Positions 1 to 7,687 of a stretch of 64,000 bases of DNA are shown here, one piece after another. The DNA is from Clostridia bacterium (lineage in GTDB: Bacteria > Bacillota > Clostridia > Oscillospirales > CAG-272): NCBI GenBank assembly GCA_017467105.1, contig JAFTSU010000028.1:79217-143216 (forward strand), written 5' to 3'. The notes beneath the pieces were generated by a model that ran no database searches, was not told the origin of the DNA, and saw nothing but the letters and a program-made list of their open reading frames with translations. A program made the position numbers and the translations under genes. Every line of letters starts with the position of its first letter. The stretch's first letter is position 1.

Positions 1-534
1 GCCGGATGAGAACATCTCGTTTATGGGAACGCAAACGTTGCCCTGTCTGCCGAAAGAGCCATCGTCTGTCATAACAACCACCTCATCTGATACGGCGCGG
101 AACTCGTCCTCAAGAATAAGAAGATCCTTATTTCTGAAGCCGATAACGGACGTGACCTTGGCGCCCATTCTGTGAAGCTTCTCGGCTATCGGAAGAGCTA
201 TGGCGCAGCCTACTCCACCGCCTACTATAAGGACGTTTTTAAGTCCCTCCAGATGAGTCGCCGCACCGAGAGGTCCGACAAAGTCGGAGACGGTGTCGCC
301 TACCTCCTTGGAATTAAGCTTAAGAGTGGTCGCACCAACAATCTGGAATATGATCCTGACCGTGCCCGCCTCTCTGTCATATCCCGCTACGGTAAGGGGT
401 ATACGCTCGCCCTCCCCGTCTACGCGGAGAATTATAAACTGCCCCGCCTCTGCCTTTGCGGCAACAAGGGGAGCCTCTATATCCATAAGTGTTACCGTCG
501 GGTTCAACGGCTTTTTGTTGACTATTCTGAACAT
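1..534 (-). CDS. nfnA: FAD/NAD(P)-binding flavoprotein subunit, NfnA/SudB type (partial, 3' end outside window)
   Basis: This is the N-terminal 178 codons of a ferredoxin-NADP+ reductase-like subunit whose 3' end lies beyond base 1. The protein starts MFRIVNKKPLNPTVTLMDIE behind a good ribosome site (GGAGGG). A beta-barrel FAD region follows, with AEAGQFIILRVDGEGERIPL at about residues 27-46. The NAD(P)-binding Rossmann motif NVLIVGGGVGCAIALPIAEK lies near residues 100-119. This order is that of NfnA (small subunit of electron-bifurcating NADH-dependent ferredoxin:NADP+ oxidoreductase), SudB and the PyrK family. The start sequence is most like NfnA/SudB. The large subunit (NfnB/GltD-like) would be expected just past base 1. 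The family is certain; the exact partner is inferred. Confidence 0.85.
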   Translation of the reverse strand, partial: MFRIVNKKPLNPTVTLMDIEAPLVAAKAEAGQFIILRVDGEGERIPLTVAGYDREAGTVRIIFQIVGATTLKLNSKEVGDTVSDFVGPLGAATHLEGLKNVLIVGGGVGCAIALPIAEKLHRMGAKVTSVIGFRNKDLLILEDEFRAVSDEVVVMTDDGSFGRQGNVCVPINEMFSSG

Positions 535-686
535 TTCACCCTCCAAACGTGTATAACGAACAATATGATACCACATTAATAAAATAATTTCAAGTATTAA
601 TGCGATTTATTTAAAATAAAGTCACGAACTCGGCTAAAAAATGAAAAGACCGGATAATATAACCAAAACCGTATACTAAGCTGAAA

Positions 687-708
687 ATGCCGAGAAGAAT
701 CTCGGCAT
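687..708 (-). terminator. probable terminator of the AraC operon
   Basis: A near-perfect inverted repeat (ATGCCGAGA and its complement with a very short loop) is followed on the minus strand by TTTTC. It lies about 70 bases past the stop of the AraC-family gene, before the nfnA-like start. The T-run is short, so termination may be partial. The rest of the gap 535-777 shows no convincing gene. Confidence 0.5.
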
Positions 709-777
709 AGATCAGCGCTCACCGGCAAAACGGTCATTATACGAGGCAAGCTGAAAAAGAATGATATTTTCCTGATA

Positions 778-1587
778 TCACTCTGTACTTCGGGAATTCT
801 TTTTTTTATACTCACTTGGAGTCATACCCGTTTCCCTGCTGAAGAGACGGGCAAAATTTCTAGGATCCAATCCCACGCTTACAGCCGCCTCAGAAACCGA
901 GTAGCCACGATCCGAGATAAGACTGCACGCCTGACCTATGCGAAGCGAGGTCAGATATGCGTGAGGTGTCATACCCGTGTGCTGTCTGAAAATAATGGAG
1001 AAATACGCTCTGTCAAAGCCCACCTCATCCGCGACGTCCTTTACTGTTATATCCGTATGATAGTTTGCCTCAAATATTCCGATGGCGCGCTTGACCCAAT
1101 GATTGCGGTCAGTGACGCTCTTGCCTCTTGTGAGAGCGCCGAGAAGCTCGTAGACCAGAGCCGTTCTGCGCAGATCGGCGCCCATATCGTTCTCGTGGTT
1201 TATCACTATCATTTTCTTGATGATATCTACAGCCTCCGCAAAGCACTCAGGCGGCGCAAAGGGTGACTCGGATGTTATACCAATCTCGGAAAGTATCTGA
1301 CCTACCCGCTTACCGCCGAGGGAGCAGAAAACACCGCGGCGAGGATCATCGGAGGCGGTATGCCTGACGGTATCGCCGGGAAGAAGAATATAGCAGTCTC
1401 CCGGATTTATAGGAAAGCTCCTGCCGTTTATTTCAACCGTGCCGCTACCGCCCGTATTACACTCTACTATATAAACCTCACGCACTATTGGACCGTAGGT
1501 GGCGCCCGGTCTTACTCTGTCGTCAACTCTGGCGCGGTACAAGACCGGCTCCAGAACCGACTCCGCTACTCTTCTATCAAGTATCAT
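778..1587 (-). CDS. AraC-family transcriptional regulator
   Basis: A 269-residue cytoplasmic DNA-binding regulator. The N-terminal half (about 1-120) has the cupin-like sensing fold of AraC proteins (VEINGRSFPINPGDCYILLP). The C-terminal about 100 residues hold two helix-turn-helix units: ITVKDVADEVGFDRAYFSII and SVSEAAVSVGLDPRNFARLF, ending in the typical R-E-T-G-M-T-P-S-E-Y signature. The start has a strong ribosome site (CGGAGGACCT). It lies 12 bases after an unrecognised gene and is probably co-transcribed with it. AraC proteins of this layout often control carbohydrate uptake genes. No target site is identifiable here; the ligand is unknown. Confidence 0.9.
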   Translation of the reverse strand: MILDRRVAESVLEPVLYRARVDDRVRPGATYGPIVREVYIVECNTGGSGTVEINGRSFPINPGDCYILLPGDTVRHTASDDPRRGVFCSLGGKRVGQILSEIGITSESPFAPPECFAEAVDIIKKMIVINHENDMGADLRRTALVYELLGALTRGKSVTDRNHWVKRAIGIFEANYHTDITVKDVADEVGFDRAYFSIIFRQHTGMTPHAYLTSLRIGQACSLISDRGYSVSEAAVSVGLDPRNFARLFSRETGMTPSEYKKKNSRSTE

Positions 1588-1599
1588 AGGTCCTCCGTA

Positions 1600-2358
1600 T
1601 CAATGATCGGTTGAATCCGAATTTTTAAAGGCTTTCTCGTATATATACTTTTTTCCATGCAGGGTACGAGAGACGACGCCCAGATCATACAGCAGCTTCA
1701 GCGAATAATACGCCCGTCTGCCCTTCAAGGCGGTCGCCCTACTCCACTGCGCAGCCGTAAAGCTGTCATCCAGAGAATCCGGGATCAGCCGAAGATAATC
1801 CCAACGAGACTTAAGCGTTATAAGCTCCAAAAGCTCGGTGGGGATTCTTTCCTGGCGCTCCGCGCCTCTTTTCTTATCCTTACCGGTGCCGTTTTTCAAC
1901 TTCCAGTCATCAGCGTTTATGAGAGCGAGGATAACGGTAAGATGAGCGTCGCAAAGAAACTCCGAAATGGAAGAAAGCTCAAACAGGGCGTCAGAGGGTC
2001 TGCCCTTACGTGATACTGTACGGGGCTTCGTGATCTCTCCCGTCTCGGTATCGATCCAGCAGAGCGTACGGCGTATCGGCACCGGAATCACCACGGTCAC
2101 GGGAAAGACGGGTAAAAAGGCGCGAAGCTTGGGGCAAAGACGGCCAAGTGACCTAGTCTGTATCTCCGTCACCCCATCGGAATTGAAAATATCCGCAACG
2201 TAACCCAAAAGCTCCCTCTCGTGATGGGAAACATCCGGATCAAAATAAAGCTTGAATACCCTATGAGTGTATCTTTCGCTAAGAGTACCTATTCCTGCCC
2301 CAGACTCCTCTATACCGAAAGCAAGCGCCTCCCCAAAGCGTGCCGTATCAGCTATCAT
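1600..2358 (-). CDS. uncharacterised protein, possible C-terminal winged helix
   Basis: A 252-residue soluble protein that I do not recognise. The N-terminal part (1-60) reads as mixed alpha/beta with a His/Glu-rich stretch (PDVSHHERELLGYVADIF). The middle has a basic, polar linker (KLKNGTGKDKKRGAERQER, about 155-175). The C-terminal 80 residues (TELLELITLKSRWDYLRL onward, ending ALKGRRAYYSLKLLYDLG and a basic K-K-Y-I-Y segment) are compatible with a winged-helix or tri-helical DNA-binding fold, but this is inference. There is no signal peptide and no membrane segment. It is the first gene of a two-gene operon with the AraC regulator, behind a consensus promoter, so a joint regulatory role is plausible. 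Confidence 0.6.
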   Translation of the reverse strand: MIADTARFGEALAFGIEESGAGIGTLSERYTHRVFKLYFDPDVSHHERELLGYVADIFNSDGVTEIQTRSLGRLCPKLRAFLPVFPVTVVIPVPIRRTLCWIDTETGEITKPRTVSRKGRPSDALFELSSISEFLCDAHLTVILALINADDWKLKNGTGKDKKRGAERQERIPTELLELITLKSRWDYLRLIPDSLDDSFTAAQWSRATALKGRRAYYSLKLLYDLGVVSRTLHGKKYIYEKAFKNSDSTDH

Positions 2359-2391
2359 AACTGCTCCACATTTTTTATTTTTTCACACATT

Positions 2392-2420
2392 ATTATACAC
2401 GAGATTTTTTCTCTTGTCAA
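2392..2420 (-). promoter_or_regulatory. sigma-A-type promoter for the unknown/AraC operon
   Basis: On the minus strand TTGACA (2420-2415) and TATAAT (2397-2392) are separated by 17 bases, a perfect consensus match. The spacer contains a small palindrome (GAGA/TCTC flanking an A/T run) that could bind a regulator. The start codon at 2358 is about 27 bases downstream of the expected transcription start. Confidence 0.8.
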
Positions 2421-2427
2421 ATGGTTT

Positions 2428-2447
2428 AGGTGTATAAAGGTACACCT
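2428..2447 (+). promoter_or_regulatory. inverted repeat in the leader of the S-layer-domain gene
   Basis: AGGTGTA and TACACCT form a 7-bp stem with a 6-base loop, 41 bases before the start codon of the S-layer gene. It could be an operator between two divergent genes or an mRNA leader stem. No clear plus-strand promoter could be assigned here. Confidence 0.35.
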
Positions 2448-2488
2448 TCGGGGCAGAATAACGGTATCTAAGGAAAGGAATAACAATT

Positions 2489-3784
2489 ATGAAAAGAAAA
2501 ACCGGTGTGATACTGACAGTTTTATCCATTCTTCTCTCTCTTCTTCCGTGCACCGCAATAAGCTATGCGGGTGAAAGCTTTGGCTCGGGAATGGCCGTGC
2601 TTGCCTCTCAGGTCGGTATGGTAAAAACAGGGCTTCTAGGGCAGAAGCTGGGATTCTCCGACGCGGACTTCAAGTCTGCCCTTTGCATTACCGATTTCGA
2701 CACGATCACGGTGACTAAGATTCCCTCCTCCACCGAGGGCGCACTTCTTCTCTCGGGCAGACGTGTGGGTGAGGGCAAGGTGATAAAGGAAAAGAATATT
2801 GGAGCTTTGGTATTCGTTCCCGCTTCTCCCGAGGTGACCGAAAGCCGCTTCAGATTCACGGTTGAGGGCTACGGATCGGGAGAGGAGATCGAATGCGTGA
2901 TGAAATTCATCGACAAGGTGAACTACGCGCCCATCGCTGAGGGTGACGAGGCGGTATCGCTGCAAAGAACACAGATGGGCATATCCGTGTACGGAAAAAT
3001 GTACGGCGAGGACCCGGAGGGAGACAGTCTCACCTATATGGTCATCGCATATCCTAAATACGGTTATCTCTCCGCTTACGACAAGGATACGGGTAAATAC
3101 TGCTATACGCCTATCGGCAGCTATACGGGTAAGGATAAATTCACCTACGTCGTGCGGGACGAGTACGGGAACTACTCATATCCCGCCACGGTAAGCCTGA
3201 CGGTAAACAGCCGTATGTGCGATACGGTATATGCGGATATGACAGACAGAAGCGAGTATAACGCAGCCGTAGCAATGACGGCTATGGGCGTTATGAACGG
3301 TCGCGTGCTGGGTGATAGCTCGTATTTTATGCCCGACAGAGAGATAAGCCGCGCGGAATTTGTAGCGATAGCTATGAAGAGTATGGGAATAAGGGCGGAC
3401 AGCACTCTGACACACACCTGTTTTGATGATGACAAGGATATTGAGCCCGGTCTTAAGAGCTATATAGCTACGGCGCAGAGGATTGGTCTGGTAAACGGAG
3501 ATTTCAAGGATGGAAGTTTACTCTTCTCTCCTAACGAAAGCATAACGAAATATGAAGCGGCTAAGATAATGGCAACGATAATCGGCGCAACAGATGAAGG
3601 CGAGGACGTAATTTATTCCGGTGACGAGATAATACCCGTTTGGGCAAGATCGGGAGTATCTGCGATGCGCACGCTGAGAGTATTCGACGACGAGGACAGT
3701 GAAAGCACCAATGAGGCGGTGACGAGAGCTGATACGGCAAGCTATCTGTACAGATTAATAAGCGCTTTGGAAAGCAGTAATTGA
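2489..3784 (+). CDS. secreted protein with cadherin-like modules and S-layer homology domains
   Basis: A 431-residue exported protein. Residues 1-28 form a signal peptide (MKRKTGVILTVLSILLSLLP, cleavage near SYAG). Residues about 55-130 resemble a degenerate Ig/cadherin-like module. Residues 133-237 are a clearer one, with the signature EDPEGDSLTYMV and then GSYTGKDKFTYVVRDEYGN seen in tandem cadherin-like domains. The C-terminal 190 residues hold S-layer homology repeats (YNAAVAMTAMGVMNGRV; REISRAEFVAIAMKSMGI; SITKYEAAKIMATIIGA), which bind secondary cell wall polymer. It is therefore a wall-anchored surface protein, possibly adhesive or structural. The third repeat is degenerate. It appears monocistronic, with its own terminator. 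Confidence 0.88.
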   Translation: MKRKTGVILTVLSILLSLLPCTAISYAGESFGSGMAVLASQVGMVKTGLLGQKLGFSDADFKSALCITDFDTITVTKIPSSTEGALLLSGRRVGEGKVIKEKNIGALVFVPASPEVTESRFRFTVEGYGSGEEIECVMKFIDKVNYAPIAEGDEAVSLQRTQMGISVYGKMYGEDPEGDSLTYMVIAYPKYGYLSAYDKDTGKYCYTPIGSYTGKDKFTYVVRDEYGNYSYPATVSLTVNSRMCDTVYADMTDRSEYNAAVAMTAMGVMNGRVLGDSSYFMPDREISRAEFVAIAMKSMGIRADSTLTHTCFDDDKDIEPGLKSYIATAQRIGLVNGDFKDGSLLFSPNESITKYEAAKIMATIIGATDEGEDVIYSGDEIIPVWARSGVSAMRTLRVFDDEDSESTNEAVTRADTASYLYRLISALESSN

Positions 3785-3807
3785 TTTAAAAATTTTACAA
3801 AAAATGA

Positions 3808-3834
3808 AAGAGTCCGACTGTTTGTCGGACTCTT
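3808..3834. terminator. bidirectional terminator between convergent genes
   Basis: An 11-bp perfect stem (AAGAGTCCGAC and complement) with a 5-base loop lies between the convergent S-layer gene and the NAD(P)H-hydrate repair gene. It has A/T-rich flanks but only short T-runs. Confidence 0.7.
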
Positions 3835-3849
3835 GAAGGTTCCGGAATA

Positions 3850-5349
3850 TTATCTTAGAACGTCGGCGATAATTCGGGCAACACGCCGAGGAAGATCGGA
3901 TGGGATAACGCCGTACTCTGAAAGATCTGCTGACAGCTCATCCGCCGCTCTGCCGTGAAGATATGCCGCGAGAGCCACCAGCGAGAGAAGGTCACCCTCT
4001 GTTGCAACAAGCGAGGATATAATACCGGAGAGGACGTCGCCGGACCCTGCCTTAGCTAAGGCAGATGAGCCGGTAGAATTTATAAAGGTGCGCTCGCCGT
4101 CGGTTATAACGGTGCCTGCTCCCTTAAGCAAAAGAATAATTCCGTATTTTTTTGCGATCTCTTCTGCAACTGATATTCGGGAGGAATTTATTTGACGTGG
4201 TGTGATGCCGAAAAGTCTGGACAGCTCCAGGGGATGAGGCGTAAGAATAAGCTTGCGGCCGGATGACAGAAGTATATCCGGTGAGGAAAATTTTGCTATT
4301 GAGTTTATCGCATCGGCATCAAGGACAAGCGCGCCGCCCTCGCTCTGAATAAGCGATTTGCATAGAAGATAGGTTTCCTCGCTGACTCCGCTGCCACATC
4401 CCACGAGAACCGAGGAATAGGAGGAAATCCTCGACACGGGGTCGATGATATCATCTGTATCGACGTACAATGCCTCCGGAAATTTTCCGCGAAGTTCAAT
4501 ATTAAGCTCTTTTCGACCCACGTGACACACGTAGCCAACACCCGTTCTGAGCGCACCCTCAAGAGAGAGATGAGCAGCTCCGGGATACTCGCTTGAGCCT
4601 GTAAAATGGAGGGATCTGCCAAAGCTTCCTTTGTTTGACGTCTTGGCTCTTTTGGGAAGAAGCTCTGCGGCAAGATGGGCGTCTACGGTACGGTACTTTA
4701 TCTCTGTCGGAACAGATGAGAGATGCTCGTCAAGTCCAAGTCGGTCTGTTGCTATTCTGCCCACCACCTCAGCCGAAGGGTATGAGAGATGACAGGGCTT
4801 TAGTCCCGTAAGCGCCACGGTAACGTCCGCTCTGATGGGCACGGAAGCCGTTTCGGCTGTATCCGAATATACGCCCAGAGGCATATCCACCGCCAAGACT
4901 CGCGCTGTCGATCGATTCACCTCTTTGGCAACGGAAAGAAGCCACTCAGGTATATCTCCCCTAAAGCCTACGCCGAATACAGCGTCGATTATAAGATCTG
5001 CCTCTGCGATATGACCCGAAAGAGACGAGGGATCAACGAGCACTCCTCCCTTACCAAGATACGTATTAAGAAAATGCTTTCCCGCATCAGAGCTCTGACC
5101 TAAGCTGAAAATATCACAAATTTTAACATTATATTTATCCATCAGGCAGACAGCCGCTGCATAGCCGTCGCCTCCGTTATTTCCCTTACCCGCAAGGATA
5201 AGTACCTCTGATCCCGAACTGCATAATTTAACTGCCTCATCGGCAATCGCACGACCTGCTCTCTCCATAAGACGTTCCGTTGGAATATTAAGGACCTTTT
5301 CCGCGTAGCTGTCTATATCCCTAATATTTTCCGAGGTGTAAATATTCAT
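3850..5349 (-). CDS. nnr: bifunctional NAD(P)H-hydrate epimerase / ADP-dependent NAD(P)H-hydrate dehydratase
   Basis: A 499-residue cytosolic metabolite-repair enzyme. The N-terminal domain (1 to about 210) is the YjeF_N epimerase, which interconverts R- and S-NAD(P)HX. It shows EVLILAGKGNNGGDGYAAAV (about 48-67) and the acidic site in LIIDAVFGVGFRG. The C-terminal domain (about 225-499) is the ribokinase-fold dehydratase, which removes water from S-NAD(P)HX using ADP. It shows SVLVGCGSGVSE, LILTPHPLELSRL and the signature ALAKAGSGDVLSGIISSLVA. Length is typical for the fused form. It stands alone between a shared terminator and a divergent kinase-like gene. Confidence 0.95.
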   Translation of the reverse strand: MNIYTSENIRDIDSYAEKVLNIPTERLMERAGRAIADEAVKLCSSGSEVLILAGKGNNGGDGYAAAVCLMDKYNVKICDIFSLGQSSDAGKHFLNTYLGKGGVLVDPSSLSGHIAEADLIIDAVFGVGFRGDIPEWLLSVAKEVNRSTARVLAVDMPLGVYSDTAETASVPIRADVTVALTGLKPCHLSYPSAEVVGRIATDRLGLDEHLSSVPTEIKYRTVDAHLAAELLPKRAKTSNKGSFGRSLHFTGSSEYPGAAHLSLEGALRTGVGYVCHVGRKELNIELRGKFPEALYVDTDDIIDPVSRISSYSSVLVGCGSGVSEETYLLCKSLIQSEGGALVLDADAINSIAKFSSPDILLSSGRKLILTPHPLELSRLFGITPRQINSSRISVAEEIAKKYGIILLLKGAGTVITDGERTFINSTGSSALAKAGSGDVLSGIISSLVATEGDLLSLVALAAYLHGRAADELSADLSEYGVIPSDLPRRVARIIADVLR

Positions 5350-5503
5350 AGTCTTCCTTTCTCATTTAATACGGGACCGTTAAACAATCCTTTGATCTAT
5401 GATTAAATATTGTTTTTTGCCAAAGAATGTAAATTTTCTTGGTAATTATTTATATTTTATCGAACTTTTTTTGTTTATTTTAGTCAAAATTGTTTAAAGT
5501 GCA

Positions 5504-5532
5504 TTTACAAACCGAGATTTTTTTGTTATAAT
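5504..5532 (+). promoter_or_regulatory. sigma-A-type promoter for the cytidylate-kinase-like gene
   Basis: TTTACA (5504-5509) and TATAAT (5527-5532) are spaced by 17 bases in an A/T-rich region. The ribosome site AAAGGAG lies 8 bases before the ATG at 5565. Confidence 0.8.
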
Positions 5533-5564
5533 TATCATAGAGACACCCGAAAAGGAGATGAACC

Positions 5565-6191
5565 ATGGCTAAAAAGCTTATAATTACGATCGCCCGTCAG
5601 TACGGAAGCGGAGGCAGAGAGATCGGTGAGCGAGTTGCAGAGCTTCTCGGAATTCCGTTATACGACAAGGAAATAATTACTGACGCGGCAAGCAAGGGAG
5701 ATCTGAACGCAGAGGTTATCAGAAAAAGCGAGGAAACCGCCGCAAACAGCCTGCTATATACCTTAGCTATGGGATCAAATATTGCCGGTGGCGCTATGCA
5801 TTTCGGATATAAGATGCCCCTTAGCGACAAGCTCTTCATACTGCAGTCTGACGTTATCAAGGGATACGCAAGGGAGGGCAGCTGTGTAATAATCGGCAGA
5901 TGCTCTGACTACGTGCTGAGGGATGAGGAGAATATTCTCAGACTGTTTATTTACGGTGACTTAGACCACAGGCAGAAGCGTGTGGCAGAGCGCCATCCCG
6001 AGCTGAAGAGCGCATCCGTCATCGACGTGATCAATAAGACGGATAAGCGACGCGCGTCCTACTACAATTTCTACACCGGTGGAAAATGGGGGAAATACGA
6101 TAACTACGATATGGCTATCAATTCCTCTGCCCTCGGCATTGAAGAGACTGCCCGTATAATTGAAGTGATCGCAAGAAAAATGATGGATTAA
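5565..6191 (+). CDS. cytidylate kinase-like family protein
   Basis: A 208-residue P-loop nucleoside-monophosphate-kinase-like protein. The start MAKKLIITIARQYGSGGREIGERVAELLGI carries a modified P-loop (GSGGREIG), and ELLGIPLYDKEIITDA follows; both are typical of the cytidylate-kinase-like family (relative of Cmk). The middle holds a helical insert, then SCVIIGRCSDYVLRDEEN and the lid-like DHRQKRVAERHPE. The C-terminal part (RRASYYNFYTGGKWGKYDNYDM) is characteristic of the family rather than of true Cmk. The substrate is not established for this subgroup. It has its own promoter and terminator and is probably monocistronic. Confidence 0.85.
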   Translation: MAKKLIITIARQYGSGGREIGERVAELLGIPLYDKEIITDAASKGDLNAEVIRKSEETAANSLLYTLAMGSNIAGGAMHFGYKMPLSDKLFILQSDVIKGYAREGSCVIIGRCSDYVLRDEENILRLFIYGDLDHRQKRVAERHPELKSASVIDVINKTDKRRASYYNFYTGGKWGKYDNYDMAINSSALGIEETARIIEVIARKMMD

Positions 6192-6197
6192 TTATCT

Positions 6198-6228
6198 ATG
6201 GCGTGTGCCGCGGCACACGCCATTTTTT
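6198..6228 (+). terminator. intrinsic terminator after the kinase-like gene
   Basis: A 13+13-base perfect palindrome (ATGGCGTGTGCCG and complement) is followed by six T residues, starting 6 bases after the stop codon. Confidence 0.85.
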
Positions 6229-6265
6229 CGGGTACTTTATCGGATAAAAGCTTCAGCTTATACGA

Positions 6266-7534
6266 TCAGCTGAGAAGATCAAAGCCGTCACGCGTGCGAC
6301 GGATGGAAGTGGAATACAGCTCAGTAAGAACCGAGATCATCGCGTTAACGTCACTGACGGCGCATATTTCCGACGCGGAGTGCATAGCAAGCTGAGGCAG
6401 ACCGATATCTATGGTTGGAATAGAAACTACCGTATTTGAGATAGAGCCCAGAGTGCTGCCGCCAGGCATATCGGCTCTGTTATAATAGCTCTGAACAGAA
6501 GCGCCGATACGGTCCGCAACCGTTCTGAAGATGCCGTCTGATACAGCATCGGTGGTATAGCGCTGGGACGCGTTATACTTGACTACAACTCCACCGCCAA
6601 GCACGGAACAGCCGACGGCATCGGAAAGCTCCGGATGATTTGGATGTCCGGCGTGAGCATTGTCCGCGCTGACCATATAGGAATTATCAAGCATAGAGTA
6701 GTAGCGGGCGTCGGAGCCTGCTATCTTGTAAAGAGTGTCACGAAGGAAGGTGGATGCTGCTCCCTGCTTAGTTGCCGAGCCAACCTCCTCGTTATCGAAG
6801 ATGGCAAGAACGGATACCTGATCCGTCTCCTCCGCGTCAATAAATGCGCGAAGAGATGCGTATGCGCAGCCGAGATTATCAAGGCGAGGTGAAAGAATAA
6901 GCTCGCTCGCCGCGCCGAACAGTCTGCCGCCATCTCTGTTGTAAAGATAAAGATCCTCGGAAACTATTTTGTCAGCGCTCACGCCGAGAGCCTCCGCTAC
7001 GGAATCAAGCACACCTGTGCCGCCAAGACCTGAAAGCGGTAGCATATCGGTTGCCGGGTTAAACTTATAGCCGTCATTTACCGATCTGTTCATATGAATG
7101 GCTACGCTGGGGATCACAGCGTAATCTCTCTTAAGATCAACGTTCACCGTTCTGATGCCCTCGTCCGTTCTTACCGCTACCCTGCCCGCAACGGAGAGGG
7201 GACGGTCAAGCCAGGAGTAAAGTATAGAGCCGCCGTATTTTTCAACGTTCAGCCTGGTATAAGGAGAAGAGACGCTACTGCTCTTCACCCTGAAGGTCGG
7301 AGTATCGCTGTGCGATGCCACTACGGTGAAGCCGTCTCCCTTACCGTGAAAGGCAATAATCGAGCTTCCGTTTCTAACGGTGTAATGCTTGCCCCCGTCT
7401 CCGAACGCGGACGCGTCACCCTCCGGAATATAGCTGTAGCCTGCATCCTCAAGCATTCTGCCTGTCGTTTCTATCGCGTGATAGGCGGTGGGGGACGCAT
7501 TTATAAAATCAATAAGCTTGATCGCTTCGTTCAT
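6266..7534 (-). CDS. M18 family aminopeptidase
   Basis: A 422-residue cytosolic zinc aminopeptidase that removes N-terminal residues (acidic or hydrophobic in the family) from peptides. Family marks are VVASHSDTPTFRVK (first metal His/Asp, near residue 75), LAIFDNEEVGSATKQGA (catalytic Glu and metal Glu), MLDNSYMVSADNAHAGHPNH (metal ligands) and MPGGSTLGSI near the C-terminus. The start at 7534 (MNEAIKLIDFINASPTAYHA) was chosen because it matches the family's N-terminus and has a ribosome site AGGAAAAGAG. Longer in-frame starts upstream give unrelated residues. It is divergent from a PepD dipeptidase gene. Confidence 0.95.
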   Translation of the reverse strand: MNEAIKLIDFINASPTAYHAIETTGRMLEDAGYSYIPEGDASAFGDGGKHYTVRNGSSIIAFHGKGDGFTVVASHSDTPTFRVKSSSVSSPYTRLNVEKYGGSILYSWLDRPLSVAGRVAVRTDEGIRTVNVDLKRDYAVIPSVAIHMNRSVNDGYKFNPATDMLPLSGLGGTGVLDSVAEALGVSADKIVSEDLYLYNRDGGRLFGAASELILSPRLDNLGCAYASLRAFIDAEETDQVSVLAIFDNEEVGSATKQGAASTFLRDTLYKIAGSDARYYSMLDNSYMVSADNAHAGHPNHPELSDAVGCSVLGGGVVVKYNASQRYTTDAVSDGIFRTVADRIGASVQSYYNRADMPGGSTLGSISNTVVSIPTIDIGLPQLAMHSASEICAVSDVNAMISVLTELYSTSIRRTRDGFDLLS

Positions 7535-7589
7535 AATATACATCTCTTTTCCTATGAGATTCGGGTAGGCTGTCGCCTCCCGTGAATAT

Positions 7590-7618
7590 ATTTTACCTCT
7601 ATTTCCCAAAAAAGTCAA
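7590..7618 (-). promoter_or_regulatory. sigma-A-type promoter for the M18 gene
   Basis: On the minus strand TTGACT (7618-7613) and TAAAAT (7595-7590) are separated by 17 bases. The -35 box is 8 bases from the -35 box of the divergent PepD promoter. Confidence 0.75.
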
Positions 7619-7626
7619 CTTAATGC

Positions 7627-7655
7627 TTGAAAAATATACCGCTTTGGTGTAAAAT
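7627..7655 (+). promoter_or_regulatory. sigma-A-type promoter for pepD and the M29 gene
   Basis: TTGAAA (7627-7632) and TAAAAT (7650-7655) are separated by 17 bases. The ribosome site CGGAGGAAG precedes the ATG at 7688. Confidence 0.75.
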
Positions 7656-7687
7656 ATATTGGTGATGACTATAATTCGGAGGAAGCT

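Noticed and set aside
597..815. A 72-codon minus-strand frame in the nfnA-AraC gap
   Set aside because: It overlaps the end of the AraC gene and contains the terminator hairpin; no ribosome site is present.
7619..7687. Longer M18 aminopeptidase start upstream of 7534
   Set aside because: The extra residues do not resemble the family's N-terminus and the predicted transcription start lies at or after the longer start codon.
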